Below, piece by piece: positions 35,177 to 42,149 of a DNA stretch of 64,000 bases (positions are counted from its first letter, which is position 1; every line of letters begins with the position of its first letter). Where the stretch lies: positions 186,001 through 250,000 of the forward strand of contig NZ_JAHXBU010000047.1 in the NCBI RefSeq assembly GCF_020178975.1. The letters run 5' to 3'. Under the pieces are notes generated by a model that was given only the letters and a program-made list of their open reading frames with translations, was not told where the DNA came from and searched no databases. Made by a program: the position numbers and the translations under genes. Origin of the DNA: Cesiribacter sp. SM1. GTDB taxonomy: Bacteria; Bacteroidota; Bacteroidia; Cytophagales; Cyclobacteriaceae.

Positions 35177-35464
35177 TTATTCCAGCACTTTGGGTACCCT
35201 GAAGTAATCCTGATCTTTTTCAGGGGCATTTTTCAGGCCACGCTCGCGGGAGAGCGGTTCCTGTGATAGATCTTCACGCAGTACGTTCACCTCGACAGAC
35301 ATATGGGTGAGTGGCTCAACGCCTTCTGTATCTACCTCATTGAGTTGTTCAACCCAATCCAGAATTTTACTTAGGTCGGCCATCATGGCTTCAGCACTTT
35401 CCTCCTCAAACTCCAGCCGTGCCAGGTGTGCAATTTTCTGCAGGGTTTGCTTGTCTATCTTCAT
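35177..35464 (-). CDS. gatC: Asp/Glu-tRNA amidotransferase subunit C
   Basis: A 95-aa GatC. It shows the family N-terminus LQKIAHLARLEFEEESAEAM, the central LSKILDWVEQLNEVDTEGVEPLTHM and the C-terminal DYFRVPKVLE. GatC stabilises the GatA-GatB complex, which converts misacylated Glu-tRNA(Gln) or Asp-tRNA(Asn). Because AsnRS is present, the Gln route is the more likely one. gatA and gatB are not in the window. Its start lies inside the end of the upstream acyltransferase gene (59-base overlap), and the TPR protein follows after 9 bases. Confidence 0.95.
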   Translation of the reverse strand: MKIDKQTLQKIAHLARLEFEEESAEAMMADLSKILDWVEQLNEVDTEGVEPLTHMSVEVNVLREDLSQEPLSRERGLKNAPEKDQDYFRVPKVLE

Positions 35465-36197
35465 TCCGGTTGTACTTTTTCAGTTCCTGGTCAATAACAC
35501 GATAAACCTGCTGCTGAAGGTCAGGAAGGTCCTCCAGCCGCATGCCTTTCGTTTCAATAGGCTGATGCACCACCATTCTCACCGTTTGAGGGTAGAGCAG
35601 GTAACTCTTGTCATCAGGTAAAATTAGCCAATTGTACGGAAATGTGACAGGCAGTATTGGGATTTGTTTTTCAATAGCCACCCGGAAAGGGCCCTCTTTA
35701 AAGCGGGCCATCTGGGGAGGATTATCGCTTTGCACGCCACCTTCCGGAAACATGACCAGGCTCAGTCCTCTGTCTACGGCCTGCATGGATTTTTGCAGGG
35801 CACGGTAGCGGTCTTTCAGCGAGTTGCGGTCTACTGTTATGTGCAGCTTGCGGAACATATAGCCAAAGACAGGAACTTTGGTAAGGGATCTCTTGCCTAC
35901 AAAAATGGCATTGATGGGCAGAAAGCCCATGGTTACAATATCAAGGATAGAGAAGTGGTTGGAGCAGATTACATACTGCCTGTTGCGCCTGGGGCGGTAG
36001 TGGTAGCGGATGCTCCAGGGCACAAAGCTCGATGCCAGAAAAAAAGCCGCCCAAAAGTGTTGCGCAATATACAGATAGCGCTGCAGGGGCTTTATCCAGA
36101 TCATGAGCATGAAAAAAGGCATCATGAGCAGTAACCCCACCCCAAACATACAGAGGGAATAGGTAGAGTAGATTCTGTGGAGTACCTTTTTGATCAT
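35406..36197 (-). CDS. Lysophospholipid acyltransferase family protein (PlsC-like)
   Basis: A 263-aa membrane acyltransferase that acylates lysophosphatidic acid or a related lipid. Two N-terminal hydrophobic segments are followed by motif I NHFSILDIV (Asn80, His81, Asp86), the acceptor-binding motif with Arg in RNSLKDRYRAL, and motif III MFPEGGVQSD (Pro151-Glu152-Gly153), then ILPVTFPYNW as motif IV. Bacteroidota often have several PlsC homologues, so its specific lipid is uncertain. The C-terminal 20 or so residues, polar and not conserved-looking, overlap gatC in another frame; a shorter form may be the ancestral one. Confidence 0.88.
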   Translation of the reverse strand: MIKKVLHRIYSTYSLCMFGVGLLLMMPFFMLMIWIKPLQRYLYIAQHFWAAFFLASSFVPWSIRYHYRPRRNRQYVICSNHFSILDIVTMGFLPINAIFVGKRSLTKVPVFGYMFRKLHITVDRNSLKDRYRALQKSMQAVDRGLSLVMFPEGGVQSDNPPQMARFKEGPFRVAIEKQIPILPVTFPYNWLILPDDKSYLLYPQTVRMVVHQPIETKGMRLEDLPDLQQQVYRVIDQELKKYNRNEDRQANPAENCTPGTAGV

Positions 36198-36229
36198 TCT
36201 TAAAATTACACTTAGTATGCTTGCATACC

Positions 36230-36261
36230 AAAAACAAAGCGAGGGAAATGTTTCCCTCGCT
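36230..36261 (-). terminator. Terminator after the 216-aa barrel gene
   Basis: AGCGAGGGAAA and TTTCCCTCGCT form a perfect 11-bp stem; the minus strand continues TTGTTTTTGG. It lies 11 bases past the stop. Confidence 0.8.
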
Positions 36262-36272
36262 CCGAAATTAGG

Positions 36273-36923
36273 TTAAAAGCGGTAATAGACGAAAATGTGT
36301 GAGGCTGGTCTCATAACCGCTGCTTTGTTCCAGGTATCCTGGCTATACTGTCTCACAGTATTGTTATAATCTTCTTCACTTCCCCAATTCTGCACCCTGG
36401 AAACACTAAGTAGTAAGGAGGCTTCTGTAGTTACGTACAGGCGGGGGGTAATAAAGTAGGAGATACCGATAAAAGGTCGGAGTGCCCCACCGTAGGTGGT
36501 TTTTTCAGTTTTGCGTAGCCATTCACTAAAATCAGAGTTGTTGGTATTTCTTTGTTCGGTTTCGTAGTAGGAGTAACTGATGCTGGCCTCACCACCATAA
36601 AGAAATTGCCAGGAGCTGCTGAGGGCCTTTCTTTTCTCGATTCCTGCAGATGGACTAAATGAAACAGATGAATGGGAATGGTTGTGGTTGAAATCAACAT
36701 ATTCATTGCTGCCATAGTAAGCCTGAAGTCCATAACGCATCCAGCTGTTCTCGCCTCTGCGTTTTTTCAGCATCAGCTCAAAGGGTGCTCCTCCTGATTC
36801 AAAAATATTATCAAAAATGATTTGAGTGCTGAAGCCTATTTCCCGGCGGAGGGAATCTGTTTGTGCGGTAGAAGGCATGGCATACAACAGGGCCAGCAGC
36901 ACTACAAAAAATGCTTTTTTCAT
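36273..36923 (-). CDS. Hypothetical outer-membrane beta-barrel protein
   Basis: A 216-aa exported protein; signal peptide MKKAFFVVLLALLYAMPSTA then QTD. The mature chain alternates polar and hydrophobic/aromatic residues (WMRYGLQAYYGSNEYVDFN, WQFLYGGEASISYSYYETE, GGALRPFIGISYFITPRLYV) and ends HIFVYYRF, a typical barrel C-terminus with terminal Phe. A His/Asn/Ser-rich loop (FNHNHSHSS) is exposed. No known function. The start codon is embedded in a long inverted repeat (36912-36969), so expression may be controlled by mRNA structure. Confidence 0.72.
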   Translation of the reverse strand: MKKAFFVVLLALLYAMPSTAQTDSLRREIGFSTQIIFDNIFESGGAPFELMLKKRRGENSWMRYGLQAYYGSNEYVDFNHNHSHSSVSFSPSAGIEKRKALSSSWQFLYGGEASISYSYYETEQRNTNNSDFSEWLRKTEKTTYGGALRPFIGISYFITPRLYVTTEASLLLSVSRVQNWGSEEDYNNTVRQYSQDTWNKAAVMRPASHIFVYYRF

Positions 36924-36969
36924 AAGGGTTAAAATTTTTGGTTGAATTAAAACTCTTATGAAAAAAGCA
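36912..36969. repeat. Inverted repeat spanning the start codon of the barrel gene
   Basis: Arms 36912-36930 and 36951-36969 match at 18 of 19 positions around a 20-base loop. The core TGCTTTTTTCATAAG is repeated as its complement CTTATGAAAAAAGCA. The left arm contains the ATG and first codons of the 36273-36923 gene (minus strand), so the leader mRNA can pair with its own start site. Confidence 0.85.
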
Positions 36970-37018
36970 ATAATCAGTCCTGGTACTGTTGCTTAATGTT
37001 AAAAGGGGTTAATTAAAG

Positions 37019-37819
37019 TTAATTTGCAGCAGCTTTCTGCTTTTTTCTTCTTTTATCCCACCACACATAAGCTGCAAAGCCAACAATACTTATCACAGAG
37101 GCCCAGATAAGGCCGGTTTTAAGGCGATCGTTGTTCTCGCCCAGCCAGGCTACAAATATGGTGAGGGGCGTAATGCCAATCAGGGTAGCACCCATAAAGC
37201 GCCAGTAGCCCATGCGCAGCATACCTCCTACAAAAGAAATGGCATCGTTAGAGAGAAAAGGGGCAAGCCTGGTTACAATCACTGCCCAAAAGCCATAGTC
37301 ATCAATAAACCGCTCTACCTCTTTCTCGCCCTTGGGGCCTAGAATTTTTTCAACCACCGGCGGACCTAAATAGGCTCCCAGAAAATACCCAACACTGGAG
37401 GCACAAAAAACAGCAACAAGTATAATAAGTGAACCGAATACCGGACCATAAGCCAGTACCGATACCACCATGAGCAGTGGCGTAGGAATTACCAGCAGGA
37501 ACATCTGGGCAATCATGGCCAGAACTATAATAACCGGTCCAAGCCATCCAAACTGCCCCACCCAGCTTTTAATCTGCTGTTCATCATCGCTGGTAAGTAC
37601 CTGCCATGCTTCCGACAGAAAATTTTGAACACTGGGGATCAGGAAGTAGGAAGCAACCAATGCCACTACAATGCCCAGTGAGATGTAAAGTGGTGCCTTA
37701 CTCTTTTGTACGGAATGAATTTCCGGGTCATCGAAAAAGCCATCATCCTCTTTCTTTTTATCTCTATCTCTAAGGCGGGCTTTTGATGTATCTGAAATAG
37801 GTGTATCTGTCTTTTTCAT
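37019..37819 (-). CDS. TVP38/TMEM64 family membrane protein
   Basis: A 266-aa inner-membrane protein of the VTT/DedA superfamily. A charged soluble N-terminus (residues 1-40, rich in Asp/Lys) precedes the first helix (YISLGIVVALVASYFLIP). The VTT core includes WVGQFGWLGPVIIVLAMI, LLVIPTPLLMVVSVLAYGPVFG, VGYFLGAYLGPPVVEKILG and FWAVIVTRLAPFLSNDAISFVGGMLRM (positions about 185-211), where the R-x-x-P and G of the family are present. Relatives take part in lipid scrambling or undecaprenyl phosphate recycling. A strong Shine-Dalgarno at 37828-37833, rare in this phylum, precedes the ATG. Confidence 0.88.
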   Translation of the reverse strand: MKKTDTPISDTSKARLRDRDKKKEDDGFFDDPEIHSVQKSKAPLYISLGIVVALVASYFLIPSVQNFLSEAWQVLTSDDEQQIKSWVGQFGWLGPVIIVLAMIAQMFLLVIPTPLLMVVSVLAYGPVFGSLIILVAVFCASSVGYFLGAYLGPPVVEKILGPKGEKEVERFIDDYGFWAVIVTRLAPFLSNDAISFVGGMLRMGYWRFMGATLIGITPLTIFVAWLGENNDRLKTGLIWASVISIVGFAAYVWWDKRRKKQKAAAN

Positions 37820-37827
37820 AATATCAA

Positions 37828-37833
37828 CCTCCT
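37828..37833 (-). promoter_or_regulatory. Strong Shine-Dalgarno before the TVP38 gene
   Basis: The minus strand reads AAAGGAGGTTGATATTATG: AGGAGG with 8 bases to the start codon. Most genes in the window have no such leader. Confidence 0.8.
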
Positions 37834-38031
37834 TTACGACAATTTTAGGCTTTTGGTTAAAAAAGCAGCTAGAATCAAACTCTAAACAATCTTTACCATG
37901 CTGTTTGTTATAGATTCTCTCTGAGGCTAAGTCTGCTGTTCAGCAGGGAAATATGGTGGAGTGCAGCTCATCTTTCGTTAAGATGTATTCCAGAACAAAC
38001 GGAATACTCTTTATATTAAAGGGTTTTTCTA

Positions 38032-40320
38032 ATGTACTATTGGTTTATGATAAAAGTATGTGGCAATACGGGACCACTGGCGGTTCTGGCGGCGGCTCTG
38101 CTATTTGCGAGCTGTACCGCTCCGGTTCATGAAACGGATCCTGTAGGCGCTGCATTAGCAGCAGACCATAGCGGCTGGCGTACCTATGCCGGTACCAGAG
38201 AAGGTAACCGCTATTCCTCCAATGAGCAGATCAATACTGAAAACGTTGCCCAGCTGGAGGTAGCCTGGCGCTACAGCACCGGAGACAAGGATCCTGATAA
38301 TCATTCGCAGATCCAGTGTAATCCTATTATGGTAGATGGTGTACTGTACGGAACATCGCCCTTCCTGATGCTCTTTGCGCTGGATGCTGCTACAGGCCAG
38401 GAAAAATGGGTGTTCGATCCTGCCGAAGCACAGGGCAGTACAGATGATGAGATGGCCTGGTTTCACCAGATTAACCGCGGAGTGGTGTATTGGGAAAATG
38501 AGGAAGGTACTGATAAGCGCATCCTCTACAGCGTGGGAGCCAAGCTGTATGCTATAAATGCCGAAGATGGTTCGCTGGTGAGTGCTTTTGGGAATGAAGG
38601 CTCAGTTGATCTGACCCGGGGCTTAGACCGCGAAGGAACAGAAAATGCCTATATAGCAGGCACCACTCCCGGGGTGATCTATAAAGATCTGCTCATTATG
38701 GGCATGCGCGTTACCGAAGATGGCGATGCCGCTCCCGGTCACATACGTGCTTTTGATGTACGCACCGGCGAGCGCCGCTGGATCTTCCATACCATTCCCC
38801 ATCCGGGTGAGAAAGGCTACGAAACCTGGGAAGATCCCGATGCCTGGCAGAAAATTGGCGGCGCCAACAGCTGGGCCGGTATGTCGCTCGATGAGCAGCG
38901 GGGTATTGTGTATGTACCCACCGGAACTGCCGGCCCCGATTTTTACGGTGGAGTGCGCAAAGGCCAGAACCTCTTTGCCAACAGCCTGCTTGCCCTGGAT
39001 GCCGCCACAGGCAAATACATCTGGCACTTTCAGGTGGTGCACCACGACCTCTGGGACCGCGACTTACCGGCTAATCCAAACCTGGTAACCATCAACAAAG
39101 AGGGCAAAGCTATAGATGCCGTTGCACAGATCACCAAGCATGGGTATGTGTTTATGTTTGATAGGGAAACCGGTGAGCCCATTTTTCCCATTGAAGAAAA
39201 ACCAGTGCCAACCGCAGGGCTTCCGGGAGAGCAAGTCTGGCCCACCCAGCCCATTCCTACCCTGCCGGAGCCTTTTGCGCGGCATAAGTTTGAGGAAGAG
39301 GATGTGGCTAGCCTAAATCCTGAATCGCACCAATACCTGCTGGAGAAATACAGGCAGGTAAAGCATAAGGGTATGTTCTCACCACCCAGCAAGGAGGGGG
39401 CCTGGATTTTTCCCGGCTACGATGGCGGTGGTGAGTGGGGTGGGGCAGCTGTAGATGCCGAAACAGGAATCATGTACGTGAACAGCAGCGAAATGCCCTG
39501 GATCCTCACCATGATTGATGTGCCAGAGAATGCCGGGAAGGATCTTTCCCTGAAGGGCATTGGCAGATCGGTGTATAATAAATACTGCATCTCCTGCCAT
39601 GGCCCGGAGTTGAAGGGAAACGGCCCGTCTTACCCTTCGCTGGTAGCGCTAAACCAGCGGATGACTGAAGGGCAGGTAACGCAAATTATTCATAACGGCC
39701 GTAACATGATGCCTTCGTTCAAGCAAATACCCGATAATGAAAGAACTGCCTTGCTTGCCTTTTTGCTGGATGCAGAAGAAAAAGAAGCAACGGCAAAGCT
39801 GGAAACCAACACAAAAGAAGTTGATGGTGCCGAGGAGCATAACCTGGCGGGTCCCAAAACTATCCTGGAAGAAGTTCCTTATGTATCTACCGGCTACATT
39901 CGCTTTTTGGATGAACAGGGCTATCCAGGCATCAAACCACCCTGGGGCACCCTGAATGCCATAAACCTGAACACAGGTAAGCTTCTTTGGAAAGTACCTC
40001 TTGGCGAATACGATGAACTGACTAAAAAGGGGATAGCCCCTACCGGCACCGAAAATTATGGCGGCCCCTTAGTTACCAAAGGCGGGCTGGTATTCATTGC
40101 CGCCACCAAAGATGCAAAGATCAGGGCTTTCGATAAAAAGAGCGGAAAGGTGCTGTGGGAAGCAAAGCTACCCGTACCCGCCTACGCCACCCCTGCCACC
40201 TACAGCCTCAATGGCAAGCAGTATGTTGTAATTGCATGCGGCGGCGGCAAAATCGGCAGCCCCTCCGGCGATGAATACATTGCCTTTGCGCTGCCGGATG
40301 GGGGTAGTTTGTCTAAATAG
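38032..40320 (+). CDS. PQQ-dependent dehydrogenase with inserted cytochrome c domain
   Basis: A 762-aa periplasmic quinoprotein. A lipoprotein signal ends LLFASC (Cys28); an alternative ATG six codons in (MIKVCGNTG) gives the same signal. The first part is an eight-bladed propeller with blade motifs such as LFALDAATGQEKWVF, IRAFDVRTGERRWIF and LLALDAATGKYIWHF. A haem c domain with CISCH (Cys519-His523) and probable Met ligand in GRNMMPSF is inserted between late blades (about 505-590). The propeller then resumes with AINLNTGKLLWKVPLG and IRAFDKKSGKVLWEA. The enzyme should oxidise an alcohol or sugar and pass electrons through its own haem. The substrate is unknown. It stands alone. Confidence 0.9.
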   Translation: MYYWFMIKVCGNTGPLAVLAAALLFASCTAPVHETDPVGAALAADHSGWRTYAGTREGNRYSSNEQINTENVAQLEVAWRYSTGDKDPDNHSQIQCNPIMVDGVLYGTSPFLMLFALDAATGQEKWVFDPAEAQGSTDDEMAWFHQINRGVVYWENEEGTDKRILYSVGAKLYAINAEDGSLVSAFGNEGSVDLTRGLDREGTENAYIAGTTPGVIYKDLLIMGMRVTEDGDAAPGHIRAFDVRTGERRWIFHTIPHPGEKGYETWEDPDAWQKIGGANSWAGMSLDEQRGIVYVPTGTAGPDFYGGVRKGQNLFANSLLALDAATGKYIWHFQVVHHDLWDRDLPANPNLVTINKEGKAIDAVAQITKHGYVFMFDRETGEPIFPIEEKPVPTAGLPGEQVWPTQPIPTLPEPFARHKFEEEDVASLNPESHQYLLEKYRQVKHKGMFSPPSKEGAWIFPGYDGGGEWGGAAVDAETGIMYVNSSEMPWILTMIDVPENAGKDLSLKGIGRSVYNKYCISCHGPELKGNGPSYPSLVALNQRMTEGQVTQIIHNGRNMMPSFKQIPDNERTALLAFLLDAEEKEATAKLETNTKEVDGAEEHNLAGPKTILEEVPYVSTGYIRFLDEQGYPGIKPPWGTLNAINLNTGKLLWKVPLGEYDELTKKGIAPTGTENYGGPLVTKGGLVFIAATKDAKIRAFDKKSGKVLWEAKLPVPAYATPATYSLNGKQYVVIACGGGKIGSPSGDEYIAFALPDGGSLSK

Positions 40321-40418
40321 GCACAAGTGAATACTTGCGCCAGGGAGGTTATGTAAAAACAATATATATTGCTTTATATTGAATAGCATTTGCCAATGAC
40401 AATTCTCACAGTTCTTTT

Positions 40419-41177
40419 ATGAAAATTAGAGCGTATTTTCTATTCGTTCTGTTCCTGCTTTTGGGACATACTGTAAATGCCCATGAATATTTGCTTGGGC
40501 TCGATAAGGTTAACGTTGATCTTTCAAAACAGCCTGTTCCCATAAATTTAGTTGAGCTGATTGATGCCCGGCCCCAAAAGGAGAATATAGGATGGGTTCA
40601 GCGGAGTATTTTAAATAAGAAGGTTCATGCAAATTTCGAAAATAGCTTTGAAATAGAATTATCAGATTTCATCAATAAATCTACTTCAAATGCATCAGAG
40701 GCTTTACCCTTGATCATTAAGATCAACTCACTCGTAATCTGGGAAAAAACGCTGGCAAACAGTGAATATGCTTATGTAAAACTTGATCTTGATTTCTATG
40801 CAAAAGTAAAAGAAGAGGACTACCGCCATCTTTATAGATCTGTTGCAATGATGAATAGCTCGGGTATGGAAGTAACTTCGCATCATGATGATAACATTGC
40901 TGCTGCATTTCAACAATGCTTTAATGAGCTAACATTACTGGATGTGCAGGCGTTGCTGGTCACCACAAAATCAGAGCCTTATGAGAAAGTCTTTTCGGAA
41001 AGGTCTAAGGAAATTGTACCGGAATATCCTATTTTCTCAGCTGAACCGGTAAAAGGTGTATATCAATCTTTTAATGAATTCATCAATAATGCACCCAGTT
41101 TACAGGGCCAGTCTATAAACAGGAAAAAGGGCGTCTGGCTTACACGCTACATTACAGTGGCAGTGGTAAAAAAGTGA
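40419..41177 (+). CDS. Exported hypothetical protein, N-terminal part of a frame-split gene
   Basis: A 252-aa open frame starting with a signal peptide (MKIRAYFLFVLFLLLGHTVN, then AHEYLLG). The mature part is not recognised; it contains a repeat-free mixed fold with YAYVKLDLDFYAKVKEED and YQSFNEFINNAPSL. The last 15 codons (ending RYITVAVVKK) look unnatural. The -1 frame from about 41090 onward reads GRLAYTLHYSGSGKKVKNVW and flows directly into the next frame (41174-41779). I think the two frames are one gene of about 450 codons; see the slippery site at 41126-41132. Alternatively the gene carries a recent indel in the AAAAAGGG run. Confidence 0.65.
   Translation: MKIRAYFLFVLFLLLGHTVNAHEYLLGLDKVNVDLSKQPVPINLVELIDARPQKENIGWVQRSILNKKVHANFENSFEIELSDFINKSTSNASEALPLIIKINSLVIWEKTLANSEYAYVKLDLDFYAKVKEEDYRHLYRSVAMMNSSGMEVTSHHDDNIAAAFQQCFNELTLLDVQALLVTTKSEPYEKVFSERSKEIVPEYPIFSAEPVKGVYQSFNEFINNAPSLQGQSINRKKGVWLTRYITVAVVKK
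41126..41132 (+). other. Candidate -1 slippery heptamer A AAG GGC
   Basis: In the reading frame of the 40419 gene the sequence reads A AAG GGC, which fits X XXY YYZ. A slip by -1 gives AAA GGG C and continues NRKGRLAYTLHYSGSGKK into the frame of the 41174-41779 part. This is the only good slip site in the overlap. Confidence 0.5.
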
Positions 41178-41779
41178 AAAATGTCTGGGGCTTTACAGAT
41201 GGCAAAGCTCTTTATGTGCATTATGGTAATCAGTTTTTTCCTTTAATTCGTAAAGAAGATGGATTTGTTTTTGAGGGTTATGGTGCTGTCGATCATCAAG
41301 CAGTAACCACAGCTGCAATACTGGGTGGCGCAGTAGGTGGTGCTATTGCCGGTGCAACATCTGGCAAGGCTAAAACACAGGAGTACCAGCTAAACATGTT
41401 CACAGGTAATATTTATAGTGCTGATGAAGAATATCTAGCGGGGGTAACTATTACCGCACCGGCAAAATTACAGTTATACCGCAGTGATAGAAAGCAACAA
41501 GAGGAAGAAGTAATCTTGATGATCAATGATTCTACCACCATAGCATTACGGCCAGGTTCCATACAAGAACTTAACTTTCTGGCGCCCCTCACAAAGCTTA
41601 CTATTTGTGATAAAGACGCCAAAGCAGCTTGTATCACCATTAACCCATCCGCTGGCAGTACATACTATATTGAAGTGAGCTTACCTAAGAAGCAGGAGGC
41701 CTCTCTTTCGGTGGCTGAAGTAGAGGAAAAAGTGGCACAATTCTATCTAAATGAAATAAAGCTAGCCAAAGATAAATGA
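41174..41779 (+). CDS. C-terminal part of the frame-split hypothetical protein
   Basis: A 201-aa frame that would start at a GTG (41174) overlapping the TGA of the previous frame. It has no signal peptide but contains VWGFTDGKALYVHYGNQFFP, a glycine/alanine-rich hydrophobic stretch (TAAILGGAVGGAIAGATSG, like glycine-zipper segments) and further beta strands (ITAPAKLQLYRSD, IYSADEEYLAGV). The frame stays open upstream of the GTG to 41090 with sensible protein sequence, which argues that it is not an independent gene. If made alone it would be cytoplasmic and soluble; fused to the first part it would be an exported protein. Function unknown. Confidence 0.6.
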   Translation: MKNVWGFTDGKALYVHYGNQFFPLIRKEDGFVFEGYGAVDHQAVTTAAILGGAVGGAIAGATSGKAKTQEYQLNMFTGNIYSADEEYLAGVTITAPAKLQLYRSDRKQQEEEVILMINDSTTIALRPGSIQELNFLAPLTKLTICDKDAKAACITINPSAGSTYYIEVSLPKKQEASLSVAEVEEKVAQFYLNEIKLAKDK

Positions 41780-41830
41780 AAGTGACATGCCTGTGTAGAT
41801 AATATCTGTATGAACAAAATAAAGGAAACA

Positions 41831-41871
41831 AAAAACGAAGCCCCACCATTGCTGGCGGGGCTCATTTTTTA
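41831..41871. terminator. Bidirectional terminator
   Basis: AGCCCCaCC and GGcGGGGCT pair (one mismatch) around ATTGCT, with A5 before and T6 after. It serves the rightward gene and the convergent DUF4834 gene, whose stop codon it touches. Confidence 0.8.
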
Positions 41872-42135
41872 TTCTTTGATAATCTCGTAGTCGACGTACT
41901 CTCCTCCCGGATCCGACTTTGGTTTTTCTTTCTGTTGCTTCTGCTGCTTTTCTTCAGCTACATACTCAATTACCACATCGCCTTCCCTGCGTTGGGGGCG
42001 TTGCTGGTGTTGCATGTGCTGCATCATTTGCTTCCAGAGCTTACGTTGTTGTAACAGTACCAGGAAGGCACGGAACAAAAAGCGTAAAAACAGGAAAAGC
42101 AGATAGCAAAGAAATAATATAAACAGAGTCTTCAT
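41869..42135 (-). CDS. DUF4834 family protein
   Basis: An 88-aa protein of a small family found in Bacteroidota. One N-terminal helix (LFILFLCYLLFLFLRFLFRA) anchors it, followed by a basic Gln/Arg-rich stretch (MMQHMQHQQRPQRREG), a conserved VVIEYVAEE and a C-terminal GGEYVDYEIIKE. The biochemical role of the family is unknown. It starts 14 bases after carB on the same strand and may be co-transcribed with it. Confidence 0.82.
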   Translation of the reverse strand: MKTLFILFLCYLLFLFLRFLFRAFLVLLQQRKLWKQMMQHMQHQQRPQRREGDVVIEYVAEEKQQKQQKEKPKSDPGGEYVDYEIIKE

Positions 42136-42149
42136 AGTACCTTATTAAC

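Noticed and set aside
40320-40341. Hairpin just after the PQQ dehydrogenase stop as a terminator
   Set aside because: The stem has an A-C mismatch and no T tract follows, so it was not called.
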